A stretch of 44,400 nt of DNA from Kofleriaceae bacterium (GTDB lineage Bacteria > Myxococcota_A > Polyangia > Haliangiales > Haliangiaceae), in the NCBI GenBank assembly GCA_022842285.1, contig JALHPV010000022.1, positions 1 through 44,400 on the forward strand. Reading direction: 5' to 3'. Below the pieces are notes generated by a model. It was given only the letters and a program-made list of their open reading frames with translations. It did no database searches and was not told where the DNA came from. Positions within the stretch are counted from its first letter, which is position 1. Each line of letters opens with the position of its first letter. This document shows positions 29,080 to 38,004 of this stretch, piece by piece. Both the position numbers and the translations under genes were made by a program.

Positions 29080-29103
29080 ATCGACCCATACTTGTGGGTC
29101 GAT
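29080..29103. promoter_or_regulatory. Inverted repeat upstream of vapB, candidate autoregulatory operator
   Basis: The perfect 9-base arms atcgaccca and tgggtcgat are separated by 6 bases. It lies 17 bases upstream of the vapB start, a usual place for a VapBC operator. It also lies just past the stop of the convergent-facing lipoprotein gene, so a terminator role cannot be excluded, although no T-run follows. Confidence 0.6.
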
Positions 29104-29122
29104 CGATCGTGAGCGCGACGCG

Positions 29123-30619
29123 TCAGTCCAGGTTGTTGTCGCCCGGGGCGCCGCGGCGCGGGTCCGCGCTGTACGAGCTGATGAACGCCGGCGTCGAGAA
29201 GAAGTGGCCGTTGTGCACGAACAGGCCGACCACGACGAGGCTCGAGCGGTGCGGGATCAAGGCGCCACTCGAGCTGCCGAGCGATTCGTAGGTGCCCTCG
29301 GGGTGGCGGGCGAACGTGATCGCGGCTGTCGATTCGTCGTCGGCCGTCGGCGTGATCGTCACGAGGGAGGGGTCACCGCGGAGGACGCGCCAGTGATAGG
29401 TCAGCGGCGCGCCGTTCAGGGCCCGGCTCGCGGTGGCGTCGACGGTGATGGTGCGTGACTCGGCGCCAGCGGCGGAGAACACCCGCGCGATCGTCGTGGT
29501 GCCCGTCAGGAGCTGGTCGGCGGGCGCGAACTCGTCGGCGGTGACGGCCACCGAGGCCACGGGCGGCAGGTGCTCGGTCGTCAGCGAGTGCGCCAGGTCG
29601 ACCGTCGCGCGCTCCACGTCGAGGTTCCCGAAGGCCGTCGGATGGGCCGCTCCGGTGAGGTAGTCCGCATCCGATGCCACGCGTGCGCGGCGATGCACGG
29701 CCGTCATCACCGAGGTCAGCGCGCCCTCGGCGTGCAGCATCGTCCGCACCGGAGCGGGCAGGGCGGCCAGGGCCTCGAGGAGGCGCCGGCCCTCGTCGAG
29801 CTCGCTGCCCGAGCTGCCCTGTGACGTGAGCCAGATCGGCGTCATGAACGCGAACATGTCCTCGACGCCGCAGTCCGTATGCTCGGGATACAGACGCCAC
29901 TTGCTCTGGCCGTACAGCGTCTCGAGGCGGTTGAACTGGAGCTGATTGATGACGTCGTACCGCAGGAGGCTGAAGCCCACGGTGGTGTACGCCTGCGACT
30001 GGTTCGCGAGGACGATCGCAGCCGGATCGGCGCTGACGCCCGTCACGCCCCACGCCGCGTTGCCATCGTTGTGCGTGACATACGCGAGGCCCGGCATATC
30101 CGCGTGCGGGACGACCGCGTGCTCGCCATCGCGGTTCTCGTAGGTGAGCCCGGCGTAGCCCGCTGCCGTGCCGGCCGTGGTCCACGCGTTCACACAGGTC
30201 GCGACGGGATCCGTACACGCCTCGAACGTGGGCACCACGCGCGTCGTCGTCACCGAGGCATCGTCCTGCGCGGGGGCGCGGGCCGTCACGACGACGGGGC
30301 CCGCCGGCCCGGCCGGATCCAGATGAATCAGGCAACGGAAGGGCGGCTCGTTGTCCGTACAGCGGGGCTCGGTCTCGTCGCCGACGAAGAACGTGACCTC
30401 CGAGGCGTTGGACGCGGTCGCCGACGCGACGAAGCTCTCGTGCACCTCCGCCGGGACCGCGAGCTCGAGCTCGGGCGGCGGCGGCCCGTCATCGCCGGAC
30501 GTATCGGCCAGGTCGTCGTCGGCCGAGACCTCGTCGGCTCCATCGGCCGTACTGTCCGCCCCGTCGTCGCCACCGCCACACGCCGCCACCATCGCGATCA
30601 CCGCGCCGAGTGCCCTCAT
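29123..30619 (-). CDS. Large Asp-linker lipoprotein of unknown function
   Basis: A 498-residue lipoprotein (MRALGAVIAMVAACGGGDDG; lipobox VAAC). Residues ~20-50 are an acidic linker. An Ig/PKD-like strand pattern at ~50-130 (LELAVPAEVHESFVASATAS) is followed by a ~250-residue region with YAGLTYENRDGEHAVVPHAD and WRLYPEHTDCGVEDMF, with several Cys that could pair. The last ~110 residues have RTITVDATASRALNGAPLTY, a bacterial Ig/PKD-like domain, then VVVGLFVHNGHFFSTPAF. I know no family for the central part. It is the first gene after the vapBC operator on the same strand. The SNF2 gene upstream ends 15 bases before its start, so co-transcription is possible. Confidence 0.72.
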   Translation of the reverse strand: MRALGAVIAMVAACGGGDDGADSTADGADEVSADDDLADTSGDDGPPPPELELAVPAEVHESFVASATASNASEVTFFVGDETEPRCTDNEPPFRCLIHLDPAGPAGPVVVTARAPAQDDASVTTTRVVPTFEACTDPVATCVNAWTTAGTAAGYAGLTYENRDGEHAVVPHADMPGLAYVTHNDGNAAWGVTGVSADPAAIVLANQSQAYTTVGFSLLRYDVINQLQFNRLETLYGQSKWRLYPEHTDCGVEDMFAFMTPIWLTSQGSSGSELDEGRRLLEALAALPAPVRTMLHAEGALTSVMTAVHRRARVASDADYLTGAAHPTAFGNLDVERATVDLAHSLTTEHLPPVASVAVTADEFAPADQLLTGTTTIARVFSAAGAESRTITVDATASRALNGAPLTYHWRVLRGDPSLVTITPTADDESTAAITFARHPEGTYESLGSSSGALIPHRSSLVVVGLFVHNGHFFSTPAFISSYSADPRRGAPGDNNLD

Positions 30620-30634
30620 GCGGCGATGGTACCG

Positions 30635-33583
30635 CTACGCGAGGAGAGCGAGCAGGTCGTCACGCGTGATCGATGCCGCACCGCCCGCGTCGGAGAGGGC
30701 GGCGTCGGCGAGCCGGCGCTTCTTGGCCTGGAGCTCGAGGATGCGCTCCTCGACGGTGTCGCGGGCGACGAGGCGATAGACCATCACCGGCTTGTCCTGG
30801 CCGATGCGGTGCGCGCGGTCGGCGGCCTGATCTTCGACGGCGGGGTTCCACCACGGATCGACGAGGAAGACGTGGTCGGCGGCGGTCAGGTTGAGGCCCG
30901 TGCCGCCGGCCTTCAGCGAGAGGAGCATGACGGGGGGACCATCTGCGGCCTGGAACTCGTTGACGACGGCGCCGCGGTCGACGGTCGAGCCGTCGAGGCG
31001 GACGTGACGGATGTTGTTCGCGGCGAGGTGCGGTTCGATGAGGTCGAGGAGCGAGGTCCACTGCGAGAAGACGAGGGCGCGGTGGCCATCTGCGGTGGCA
31101 TCGTTGAGGGCTTCCATCAGGCGTTCCAGCTTGGAGGACGACTGAGGGAGGACGGAGCTGCCGCGGACGCCCGTCGGGAGAAGGGCCTGGTGGCATGCGG
31201 CCTGGCGCAGGCGGAGGAGCGCCTCGAGCGCGGCCATGATGCCGCCGCCGGCTTCGAGCATCTTGACGATCTCGGCCTGCGTGGCGGCGCGGATGGTGTC
31301 GTAGGTGACGCGCTCCTGGTCGTCGAGCTCGACGTACATGACGGCATCGGTGCGGGGGGGCAGCTCCTTTGCCACCTCCGTCTTCATGCGGCGGAGGACG
31401 AAGGGACGGATGCGTTCGCGCAGGCGGGCCGCGGCCTTCGGATCGCCCTCGACGATGGGTTGCGCCCAGCGCTCCTGGAAGTCGGCGCGGCCGCCGAGGA
31501 GGCCCGGATTGGTGAAGTGCAGCTGGCTCCAGAGCTCGTCGAGACGGTTCTCGATCGGCGTACCGGAGAGGGTCACGCGCCAGTCGCCACGTAGCTTGTA
31601 GGCGGCGCGGGCGACCTGGCTGTCGGGGTTCTTGATCGTCTGCGACTCGTCGAGGATGACGACGTCCCATTCGACCTCGGTCAGCACCTCGGTGTCGTTG
31701 CGGAGGAGGGGGTAGCTGGTCAGGACGACATCGGCCGACGGGTCCAGCACGCGGCGCGAGCCGTGATAGGTCGCCACGTTCAGGTCGGGGCGGAACTTCT
31801 TGATCTCCGCCATCCAGTTGAAGAGGACGCTGGTCGGTGCGACCACGAGGGACTTCTCGCCCTTCGCGACGATGGCGAGCACCTGGATCGTCTTGCCGAG
31901 ACCCATGTCGTCGGCGAGCACGCAGCCAAGGCCGGTCGAGCGGCAGAAGGTCAGCCAGTCGAGACCACTCTGCTGATAGCCACGCAGCTCGCCGCGGAAG
32001 CCCTTCGCAGGCTTCGCCACGGGAATGCCCTCGAAGCCCGCGAGCAGCGGCCGCAAGCGTTCGAGCTCGGGAGGCGGAGGCGCATCGAGGTCCTCGGCGA
32101 ACTTCGCGAGGTCGGGCAGGGCGAACAGCGGCACTTTCTTGTCGTCGCCGCGCGAGGCGAGGAGGTCGGCCAACCGGTGGCCGTGCTCGTCGAACCACGC
32201 CATCGGCACCTTGCCCCAGCCGCCCCCCGCGAGGGGCACGAGATCCACGCCAGCCTGCCATGCGCGCAAGGCCGCCCCGATCGACGCGGTCTGGCCGCCA
32301 CTGCCGGTCAGCTCCACGTCGAGCCGCGAACCCTCGAGGAGCACCTTCGGATCGAGGATGACAGCGCGCTCCGCATGCACCGAGCGCGCGTCCGTCCGCA
32401 GCCAGGACGACAGGCCGTTTTGCATGTGGAACGCCTCACGGCCCGTCACCTCGACGCGGCGGCCCGGCACGAGGTTCAGCTCGTCACGGAGGCGGTGCAT
32501 CAGGCGGCGCTCCGCGTCGACGTCGCGCAGCGGCAAGGAGCCCTGGAGGTGCACGAGCCGTCCGCCGTCGATGCGAGCGCGAGGGGGCTCGCCGTAGACG
32601 AGGGTGGGGAGGACGAGCAGGCGATCGCCATCCTGCTGGACGTCGAAGGCCATGCGCGGCTCCTCGCGCGTGCCGACCTTGGGCAGCTGATGCGAGCGCA
32701 CGTTCACTTCGATGCGCTGCGCGAGCGCCGGAATCGTCGTCGCCACGAGCTCGGCGAACGCGTTGCGCGGCACCTCGAACACCTGCGGCAGCTTCTCGAG
32801 CCGCGGGCCCGTCAGGTCCACGGCGCCGATGGGATGGAGTGCGTTGTCCGTGGTCCGGACGACGCCGAGCGTCGCCACCTCGCGCACCGACGGGTCGGCT
32901 TCGATCTTCACGCGCACGCCCGTCTTCGAATCTTCGATGAGGGCGCGCGGCAGTACCGGATCGCCACTGGTCGTGACGGGGTCGCCCTTCCAGCGCACGT
33001 CGCGCGCGCCGGCCAGCACGGCGAGCAGACGGTCCACGCGCTCGCCCGTCACGGGGCCCGACTTCACGCCGAGGATCTGGTCCGCCTGCAGGTCGGCCTC
33101 GATCGACGCCACCAGCCCGCCCTTGCCCGCACCGATGAGCGACAGCAGCGAGCCCGGCAGCGGCGAGACCTTCTCCGCCGCCACGAGCACGCGCGAGACC
33201 TCGATCCCGCCCGCGGACGGCGTCAGGAGATAGCGAATCGGCGCCCCGACGCTCGTCGCCTCCGGGAGCCCGCCCTCATTCTGCTCGACCGCGAGGACGG
33301 CCGCGACCACATGCGAGCACGCCTCCTCGCGGCTCGGGCAGTCGCACTCCCACTCCTCGTGGGCCGGGTTCAGCACCACCGCGAAGGGCGTCGGCCGGCC
33401 CGGAACGCGCACCTCGAGCTCGATCTCGTCGCCGCTGTGCCCGCGGCCCGCGACCTTCTTGTCGCGCGCGAGAGTTACGCCCGAGGACCACGTGCGGTCC
33501 GTCGCCGCCGCCCGGATCGCTTCACGCAGGGCCGCAAGCCCCGCAGAACCAGGGGGCGAAGTTCGATCGTCCTTCGCAACCAA
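30635..33583 (-). CDS. SWIM zinc-finger SNF2-family helicase
   Basis: A 982-residue ATP-dependent DNA translocase/remodeller. An N-terminal SWIM zinc finger at about residues 75-90 ([16 protein letters not shown]; Cys-x-Cys-x6-Cys-x-His) is followed by a ~450-residue family-specific region. The SNF2 motor has Walker [15 protein letters not shown] near residue 556, the DExx box DESQTIKN, and C-terminal motifs [20 protein letters not shown] and [20 protein letters not shown]. Length and order match bacterial SWIM-SNF2 proteins such as those of Myxococcus. It begins at a TTG because no ATG or GTG occurs in the first part of the frame. The divergent sigma factor starts 79 bases away. Confidence 0.9.
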   Translation of the reverse strand: MVAKDDRTSPPGSAGLAALREAIRAAATDRTWSSGVTLARDKKVAGRGHSGDEIELEVRVPGRPTPFAVVLNPAHEEWECDCPSREEACSHVVAAVLAVEQNEGGLPEATSVGAPIRYLLTPSAGGIEVSRVLVAAEKVSPLPGSLLSLIGAGKGGLVASIEADLQADQILGVKSGPVTGERVDRLLAVLAGARDVRWKGDPVTTSGDPVLPRALIEDSKTGVRVKIEADPSVREVATLGVVRTTDNALHPIGAVDLTGPRLEKLPQVFEVPRNAFAELVATTIPALAQRIEVNVRSHQLPKVGTREEPRMAFDVQQDGDRLLVLPTLVYGEPPRARIDGGRLVHLQGSLPLRDVDAERRLMHRLRDELNLVPGRRVEVTGREAFHMQNGLSSWLRTDARSVHAERAVILDPKVLLEGSRLDVELTGSGGQTASIGAALRAWQAGVDLVPLAGGGWGKVPMAWFDEHGHRLADLLASRGDDKKVPLFALPDLAKFAEDLDAPPPPELERLRPLLAGFEGIPVAKPAKGFRGELRGYQQSGLDWLTFCRSTGLGCVLADDMGLGKTIQVLAIVAKGEKSLVVAPTSVLFNWMAEIKKFRPDLNVATYHGSRRVLDPSADVVLTSYPLLRNDTEVLTEVEWDVVILDESQTIKNPDSQVARAAYKLRGDWRVTLSGTPIENRLDELWSQLHFTNPGLLGGRADFQERWAQPIVEGDPKAAARLRERIRPFVLRRMKTEVAKELPPRTDAVMYVELDDQERVTYDTIRAATQAEIVKMLEAGGGIMAALEALLRLRQAACHQALLPTGVRGSSVLPQSSSKLERLMEALNDATADGHRALVFSQWTSLLDLIEPHLAANNIRHVRLDGSTVDRGAVVNEFQAADGPPVMLLSLKAGGTGLNLTAADHVFLVDPWWNPAVEDQAADRAHRIGQDKPVMVYRLVARDTVEERILELQAKKRRLADAALSDAGGAASITRDDLLALLA

Positions 33584-33662
33584 GCGGGCCTATTACCGCG
33601 CGCTGGGGCGCCGTGCAACCTCGCGGGAGCGCGCACGAATGCCCCGTGATACGGTCCCCACC

Positions 33663-34217
33663 ATGGGAGCCGACAGGGCCGCCGCGACCGACGACGACGT
33701 CGACGCGCGTCTCGTGGTTGCCATGGCCGCCGGTGACCAGGGAGCGTTAGCCGAGCTGTATGAACGGCATGCTTCCTTACTTCTCGGGCTCGCGGTGCGC
33801 ATCGTGCGCGACAAGCAGGAGGCCGAGGACCTGCTGCACGATGTGTTTCTCGAGGCGTTTCGCGCGGCAAAAGGATTCGATCCGAGCCGCGGACGGGTTC
33901 GTACGTGGCTTACGATCCGTATGCGTTCTCGGGCCCTCGACCAGCAGAAGTCAGCGCGTGTCTCCCGCAATAGCGGCGACAGCGCGCTCGAGGCGCTCGT
34001 CGACGACACCACAGGTGCGAGCCCGGACCACGCGCGGATCCGAAAAGCGCTGACCGACCTTGGCCCCGAGCAGCGCAAGGTCCTGGAGCTGGCCTACTTC
34101 GAGGGCCTCTCGTGCTCCGAGATCGCGACCAAGGTCAAGATCCCCATCGGGACCGTGAAATCCCGCATCGCCGCCGGGCTGAACCACCTCCGCACGGGCC
34201 TGGGGGCCCTCCCATGA
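33663..34217 (+). CDS. ECF-family RNA polymerase sigma factor
   Basis: A 184-residue sigma-70-family factor. Region 2 is VRIVRDKQEAEDLLHDVFLE then AFRAAKGFDPSRGRVRTWLT; region 4 is ALTDLGPEQRKVLELAYFEG then LSCSEIATKVKIPIGTVKSR. The chosen start is ATG before GADRAAATDD. The stop overlaps the following anti-sigma gene as ATGA, the standard ECF/anti-sigma arrangement. It should direct an envelope- or oxidation-related regulon. Which ECF group it belongs to cannot be read reliably by eye, but the RskA/ChrR-like partner suggests a redox or oxygen-stress signal. Confidence 0.92.
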   Translation: MGADRAAATDDDVDARLVVAMAAGDQGALAELYERHASLLLGLAVRIVRDKQEAEDLLHDVFLEAFRAAKGFDPSRGRVRTWLTIRMRSRALDQQKSARVSRNSGDSALEALVDDTTGASPDHARIRKALTDLGPEQRKVLELAYFEGLSCSEIATKVKIPIGTVKSRIAAGLNHLRTGLGALP

Positions 34218-34852
34218 GCGCCGTCGATATCAAGGAGCTGCTCCCGCTCTACGCCCTGGGGGTCCTGGACGGCGGTGAGATGGCTCTGGTGGAGCGCGCC
34301 GCGGCCTCCGATCCGGCCATCGCGGCCGAGCTGGCCAGCTTCCAGGCGGCCACCGACAGCCTCGTTATCCCCGTGACCCCGCCGTCGCACATCAAGGCCC
34401 AGCTGCTGGCCTCCGTCGGCGGCGGCCGCTTCGAGAAGTTCGCCAAGCGCCTGGCCACCATGTACGACGTCACCGTCGAACGCGCCTGCGAGCTCCTCGG
34501 CCTCACCGACCGCCCGGCGTCCTGGGAAGCGCAGATGATTCCTGGCGTCCACCTCGTCCACTTCGACGGTGGTCCCGCCTACGCCAACGCCGACTGCGGC
34601 TTCGTCCGCATCGCCGTCGGTGCGACCTTCCCGCCACACACCCACATGGGTGAAGAGATGTCCCTCGTCATCCAGGGCCGGGTGCGCGATGCCTCGACGG
34701 GCCTCGTCCTCGTCCCCGGCGACGAGCTCCTCCTCGCGGAGGCGACCGGGCACTACCTGGTGTGCGAGGGCGACGAGGAGTGCATTTTCGCCGCGCGGGC
34801 CATGAACGGGATCGCGATCGCGGGAGCGTCCGTCCGTCCCAACCGAAGATGA
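34214..34852 (+). CDS. Anti-sigma factor with C-terminal cupin (ChrR/RskA-like)
   Basis: A 212-residue cytoplasmic anti-sigma factor. The N-terminus (SAVDIKELLPLYALGVLDGG) is the helical anti-sigma domain of the RskA/ChrR type. The His-x3-Cys-x2-Cys zinc motif of classical ZAS proteins is absent. The cupin domain (about residues 130-205) has VGATFPPHTHMGEEMSLVIQ with His-x-His...Glu as metal ligands, then GRVRDASTGLVLVPGDEL. In ChrR the cupin senses singlet oxygen; here a metal-bound cupin may sense an oxidant or small ligand. It has no membrane segment, so the signal is likely cytoplasmic. It overlaps the sigma factor by 4 bases. Confidence 0.88.
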   Translation: MSAVDIKELLPLYALGVLDGGEMALVERAAASDPAIAAELASFQAATDSLVIPVTPPSHIKAQLLASVGGGRFEKFAKRLATMYDVTVERACELLGLTDRPASWEAQMIPGVHLVHFDGGPAYANADCGFVRIAVGATFPPHTHMGEEMSLVIQGRVRDASTGLVLVPGDELLLAEATGHYLVCEGDEECIFAARAMNGIAIAGASVRPNRR

Positions 34853-34901
34853 TCGCGTCGGTGTACGATGGGGCGTGAGTCGCGCGGGTCGCAACGACGG
34901 A

Positions 34902-35174
34902 ATGCGAATCGTGGGGACGATCCGCACCATCGAGCTGCACACGCTCGCCGCGAAGTTCAAGGATGTGACCACGCGGCAGGTCGCGAAGATCTCGCTCGAG
35001 ATCGAACGCGCCACCGACGAAGACGGCGAGGAGCTCGACGTCAACAACCTCGCCGGCATGAACTTCACCGGGCCGGCCGAGCTGGTCCCGCGCTACTCGA
35101 CGGGTGATCGCGTGCAGATCATGACGAGCCCCGACATGCAGATCGCCTCGATCAAGTCTGCGCCGCTCAGCTGA
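34902..35174 (+). CDS. Small hypothetical protein
   Basis: A 90-residue soluble protein, MRIVGTIRTIELHTLAAKFK, with strong strand-like alternation (QVAKISLEIERATDEDGEEL, ELVPRYSTGDRVQIMTSPDM). This pattern suggests a small beta-barrel or OB-like fold; no family was recognised. A GTG at 34875 would add nine residues. It lies 49 bases after the anti-sigma gene on the same strand and may belong to that transcript, but the gap and lack of a clear ribosome site leave this open. It is convergent with the kinase gene. Confidence 0.6.
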   Translation: MRIVGTIRTIELHTLAAKFKDVTTRQVAKISLEIERATDEDGEELDVNNLAGMNFTGPAELVPRYSTGDRVQIMTSPDMQIASIKSAPLS

Positions 35175-35186
35175 GCGGTCGCTCCA

Positions 35187-36890
35187 TCACCAGGTGATCA
35201 TGCCCTCGTTGGTGTCCTGGCCGCCGAGGATGGTCACGTCGAGGTGCTTCTCCTTCTTCTTCGGGCCCACGATCTTCACCTTGTGGAAGCCGGGCTTCAC
35301 CGGATAGCGCAGGAGAGGCGCTTCGCCGACGAGCAGGCCATCGACATAGACCGTCGCCTTGGCGCTGGACTTGAGGGTGAGGTAGCCCCAGCGGGCCATC
35401 GCTTCGATCTCTTCCTTCGTCGGTCCCACGTGCGCATCGACAACGATCACGACGGCCGCATCGGGGGTGGAGGTCGAGACGACAGGTTCGGACGGCTCGG
35501 TCGAGGTTGACGACCCGCGCGTCATGACCACGGCGACGATGGCGCCGATCGCGGCCAGCACGCCGAGCACGATCAGGACCCGGAACACGCCCTTCCAGCG
35601 GTGACCGCGGAGGAGGTCCGTGTTCGGGTTCGCCATCCACGTGTCGGGCGAGACGGCGGACTTGTCAGAGAGATCGAGCACACCCTCGGGGAGGAGGAGC
35701 GGGACGGGCGCGGTGTTACCCGACTGCGTCGTGACGATCATCGACGGGACGATCGGGAATTGTGCGCTCGCATGACGCGGGCGATGCGCCAGCTCACCAC
35801 TGCGCGCAGCGGGGACCTCGGCGGTGGTGGCGAGGGCGAGGTTGTGGACCGGCGGCTTGGGCACCGGCGGCGGCTTGGGGGGCGACGGCGGCTGGATGGC
35901 CTGGTCGTCGGCGGCCTTCAGGATCTCGTCGCGCGCGGCCATCTCGTCACCGAAGTCGGTGAAGAGGAGGCGGGCCAGATCGTTCGTCGAGGCCGGACCA
36001 CCCTGCGTGGCGACCGCTCCGCGCAGCGCCGCCGCGAAGCCCGCCGCCGTCGGGAAGCGGCCGTTCGGGTCGCGCGCCATCGCCTGCACGAGCGCCGCTC
36101 GCACGCCGGGCGTCAGATCGGGACGACGCTCGCGGATGTCCGGAATCGGCTCCTCGGTGATCGCCTTGAAGGTCAGGAAGTCCGAGTCGCGATGGAAGAG
36201 ACGCTTGATCGCGAGCATCTCGTACATGACGGTCGCGAGCGCGAAGACGTCGCTGCGCCGATCCAGCGGCTTGCCGAGGATCTGCTCGGGCGACATGTAC
36301 GCGTTCTTGCCCTTCACCGTGCCGGTGCGCGTCCGCGAGTTGGCGCCACGGGCCTTCGCGATGCCGAAGTCGAGGAGCTTCACGGTGCCGTCGTGGCAGA
36401 CCATGATGTTCGGCGGCGAGACATCGCGGTGCACGACGTTCAGGGGCGCGCCGTCGGGGCCGACCGCCTCGTGGGCCGCATGCAGACCCTCGCAGGCCTG
36501 CGCGATGATGCCGGCGACGACGCGGACGTCGAGCATCTTCGCCGCCTTCGAGAGGCGGGTCATCATGCGCGAGAGGGGGACCCCGTGCAGGTACTCCATC
36601 GCGATGTACCAGGTGCCCCCGATCTCGCCGAAGGACTCGACCTGGCAGATGTTCTTGTGCCGCAGCTGGGACGCGAGATCCGCTTCGTCGCGGAACATGG
36701 TCACGAAGTGCTCGTCCTCCGCGAGGTGCGGAAGAATGCGCTTCAAGACGATCAGCTCGGATGCGGGCGCACCCGCTTTGCGCGCAAGAAAGATCTCGGC
36801 CATCCCGCCGGTCGCGAGCTTCGCGATCAGCTGATAGTCCCCGAACTCTCTGGCATCGCGCGGGACAAGCGTGCCCGCCGGAATCGTCAC
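35187..36890 (-). CDS. Membrane Ser/Thr protein kinase with PEGA-like extracytoplasmic tail
   Basis: A 567-residue kinase starting at GTG. The kinase domain (about residues 18-285) has the Gly loop KLATGGMAEIFLARK, the catalytic Lys in LIVLKRILPH, VVHRDVSPPNIMV (HRD), KLLDFGIAKARG (DFG) and NAYMSPEQILGKP (APE-like). One transmembrane helix (VLIVLGVLAAIGAIVAVVM) lies near residues 433-453. The periplasmic tail has a PEGA-like unit (GYLTLKSSAKATVYVDGLLV). The organisation is classical for myxobacterial Pkn kinases. Targets are unknown; the adjacent deacetylase-like gene starts just before it on the same strand. The last residues end in MITW. Confidence 0.92.
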   Translation of the reverse strand: MTIPAGTLVPRDAREFGDYQLIAKLATGGMAEIFLARKAGAPASELIVLKRILPHLAEDEHFVTMFRDEADLASQLRHKNICQVESFGEIGGTWYIAMEYLHGVPLSRMMTRLSKAAKMLDVRVVAGIIAQACEGLHAAHEAVGPDGAPLNVVHRDVSPPNIMVCHDGTVKLLDFGIAKARGANSRTRTGTVKGKNAYMSPEQILGKPLDRRSDVFALATVMYEMLAIKRLFHRDSDFLTFKAITEEPIPDIRERRPDLTPGVRAALVQAMARDPNGRFPTAAGFAAALRGAVATQGGPASTNDLARLLFTDFGDEMAARDEILKAADDQAIQPPSPPKPPPVPKPPVHNLALATTAEVPAARSGELAHRPRHASAQFPIVPSMIVTTQSGNTAPVPLLLPEGVLDLSDKSAVSPDTWMANPNTDLLRGHRWKGVFRVLIVLGVLAAIGAIVAVVMTRGSSTSTEPSEPVVSTSTPDAAVVIVVDAHVGPTKEEIEAMARWGYLTLKSSAKATVYVDGLLVGEAPLLRYPVKPGFHKVKIVGPKKKEKHLDVTILGGQDTNEGMITW

Positions 36891-36897
36891 CCGGGTA

Positions 36898-37995
36898 TTA
36901 TGCCCGAGCGAGGGGCGGCGGCGGCACTATGTAGTCGAAGTAGTCGCTTGGATCCCCGGACTTACCGGCCATGGCGGCCCGGGCCACGTTGAACATTTCC
37001 CTTGCGGTGACGTAGTGCACCGGGCTCCCACCACGACGCACGTCGGCCAGGGCGGTATGTAAGGCTCGCCCCCCCTCCCCGAGCAGGGACTCCGCGGTCG
37101 CCTCGATGGCCCCGTGGGTGTGGACCTTCACGAAGACCCACTCCGGGCGCCCCGCGACGTGAATCCCCTGGTCGATCCACGTCTTCACGCGGTCGGGGGT
37201 CGGCGGGTCGGACCCCGTGATGGCCCCGTTCTCGAGGCGGATCCCGAGCCCCTTCCGCGCCAGCGATAGCGGCCCGGTGATCATGAGGAGCCGGTCCTCA
37301 TAGGCTATTCCGACCCGGGCCCGGTCGCCGTGCTCGTAGCAGCGGGCCTTCGAAAGATCGCCGGTCGGCCAGAAGATCTGGTTGACCTTGTCGGGCTGAC
37401 AGACATCGGGGGCCGACGGGAAGGTCAGGTCCGCGTAGCAGCCCAGGTCGTGGAGCATCTCGAGCTCGTCATCGACGCCGCACCAGCGCCCATCCGGCCG
37501 GCCATTCGCGAGCGACCAGTTGCCGTGGATGAACGCCCACTGGAAGTTCCCCTTCGCGTCGCGGGAGAGGTGCCCGTGCTTGGCGAAGGTCTGCAGATGC
37601 TCCTTGATGCGCGGCTCGACGGTGGCGCGCGTGTCGCCATCGTGATGCAGGTGCAGCTCGACCTCGCCGAAGCCCGCCCGACACAGCTCGGCGAGGCGAT
37701 CGAGAAAGTACGGGTGGTACTCCTCGCCCGGAAAAAAGAAGCCATGCCGCGGCGGGCGACCGTTGCTGTCGCGAAACTCGTCGAGGAGGGGATACCGCTG
37801 CGCCCACGCATCGACGCGCGTCTGGCCCGTCTCGACGGTGGCGCCTCCGTGGAGCGGCTCGTAGTGATCGCAGAGCGCGAAGAGGACATGGCGCTCGCCG
37901 CCGCCCAGGTGGGGCGCTCGCGCACGCCGCACGAGGTGCCGCCCGTAGTCACGGAGCCACGTGTGGAGGTTCTTCTTCCGTAGGCGGGCTAGCAC
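36898..37995 (-). CDS. Glycoside hydrolase/deacetylase-like protein
   Basis: A 365-residue protein with a TIM-barrel-like pattern. Conserved-looking blocks are ERHVLFALCDHYEPLHGGAT, RHGFFFPGEEYHPYFLDRLA, EVELHLHHDGDT, and WAFIHGNWSLANG. The last part has WVFVKVHTHGAIEATAE. This matches uncharacterised polysaccharide-deacetylase-like proteins often found beside CapK-like ligases, as here. The acidic/His residues (Asp in CDHYEP, His-His-Asp in LHHDGD) are likely metal or catalytic residues; this is inferred. The GTG start at 37995 touches the divergent ligase gene, so the true start may be further in. It may act on a cell-surface glycan. Confidence 0.72.
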   Translation of the reverse strand: MLARLRKKNLHTWLRDYGRHLVRRARAPHLGGGERHVLFALCDHYEPLHGGATVETGQTRVDAWAQRYPLLDEFRDSNGRPPRHGFFFPGEEYHPYFLDRLAELCRAGFGEVELHLHHDGDTRATVEPRIKEHLQTFAKHGHLSRDAKGNFQWAFIHGNWSLANGRPDGRWCGVDDELEMLHDLGCYADLTFPSAPDVCQPDKVNQIFWPTGDLSKARCYEHGDRARVGIAYEDRLLMITGPLSLARKGLGIRLENGAITGSDPPTPDRVKTWIDQGIHVAGRPEWVFVKVHTHGAIEATAESLLGEGGRALHTALADVRRGGSPVHYVTAREMFNVARAAMAGKSGDPSDYFDYIVPPPPLARA

Positions 37996-38004
37996 GTGGG
38001 CTGC

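Noticed and set aside
29879-33649. Two long plus-strand frames (571 and 628 codons) opposite the lipoprotein and SNF2 genes
   Set aside because: They are shadows of the SNF2 reading frame; no domain motif appears in them.
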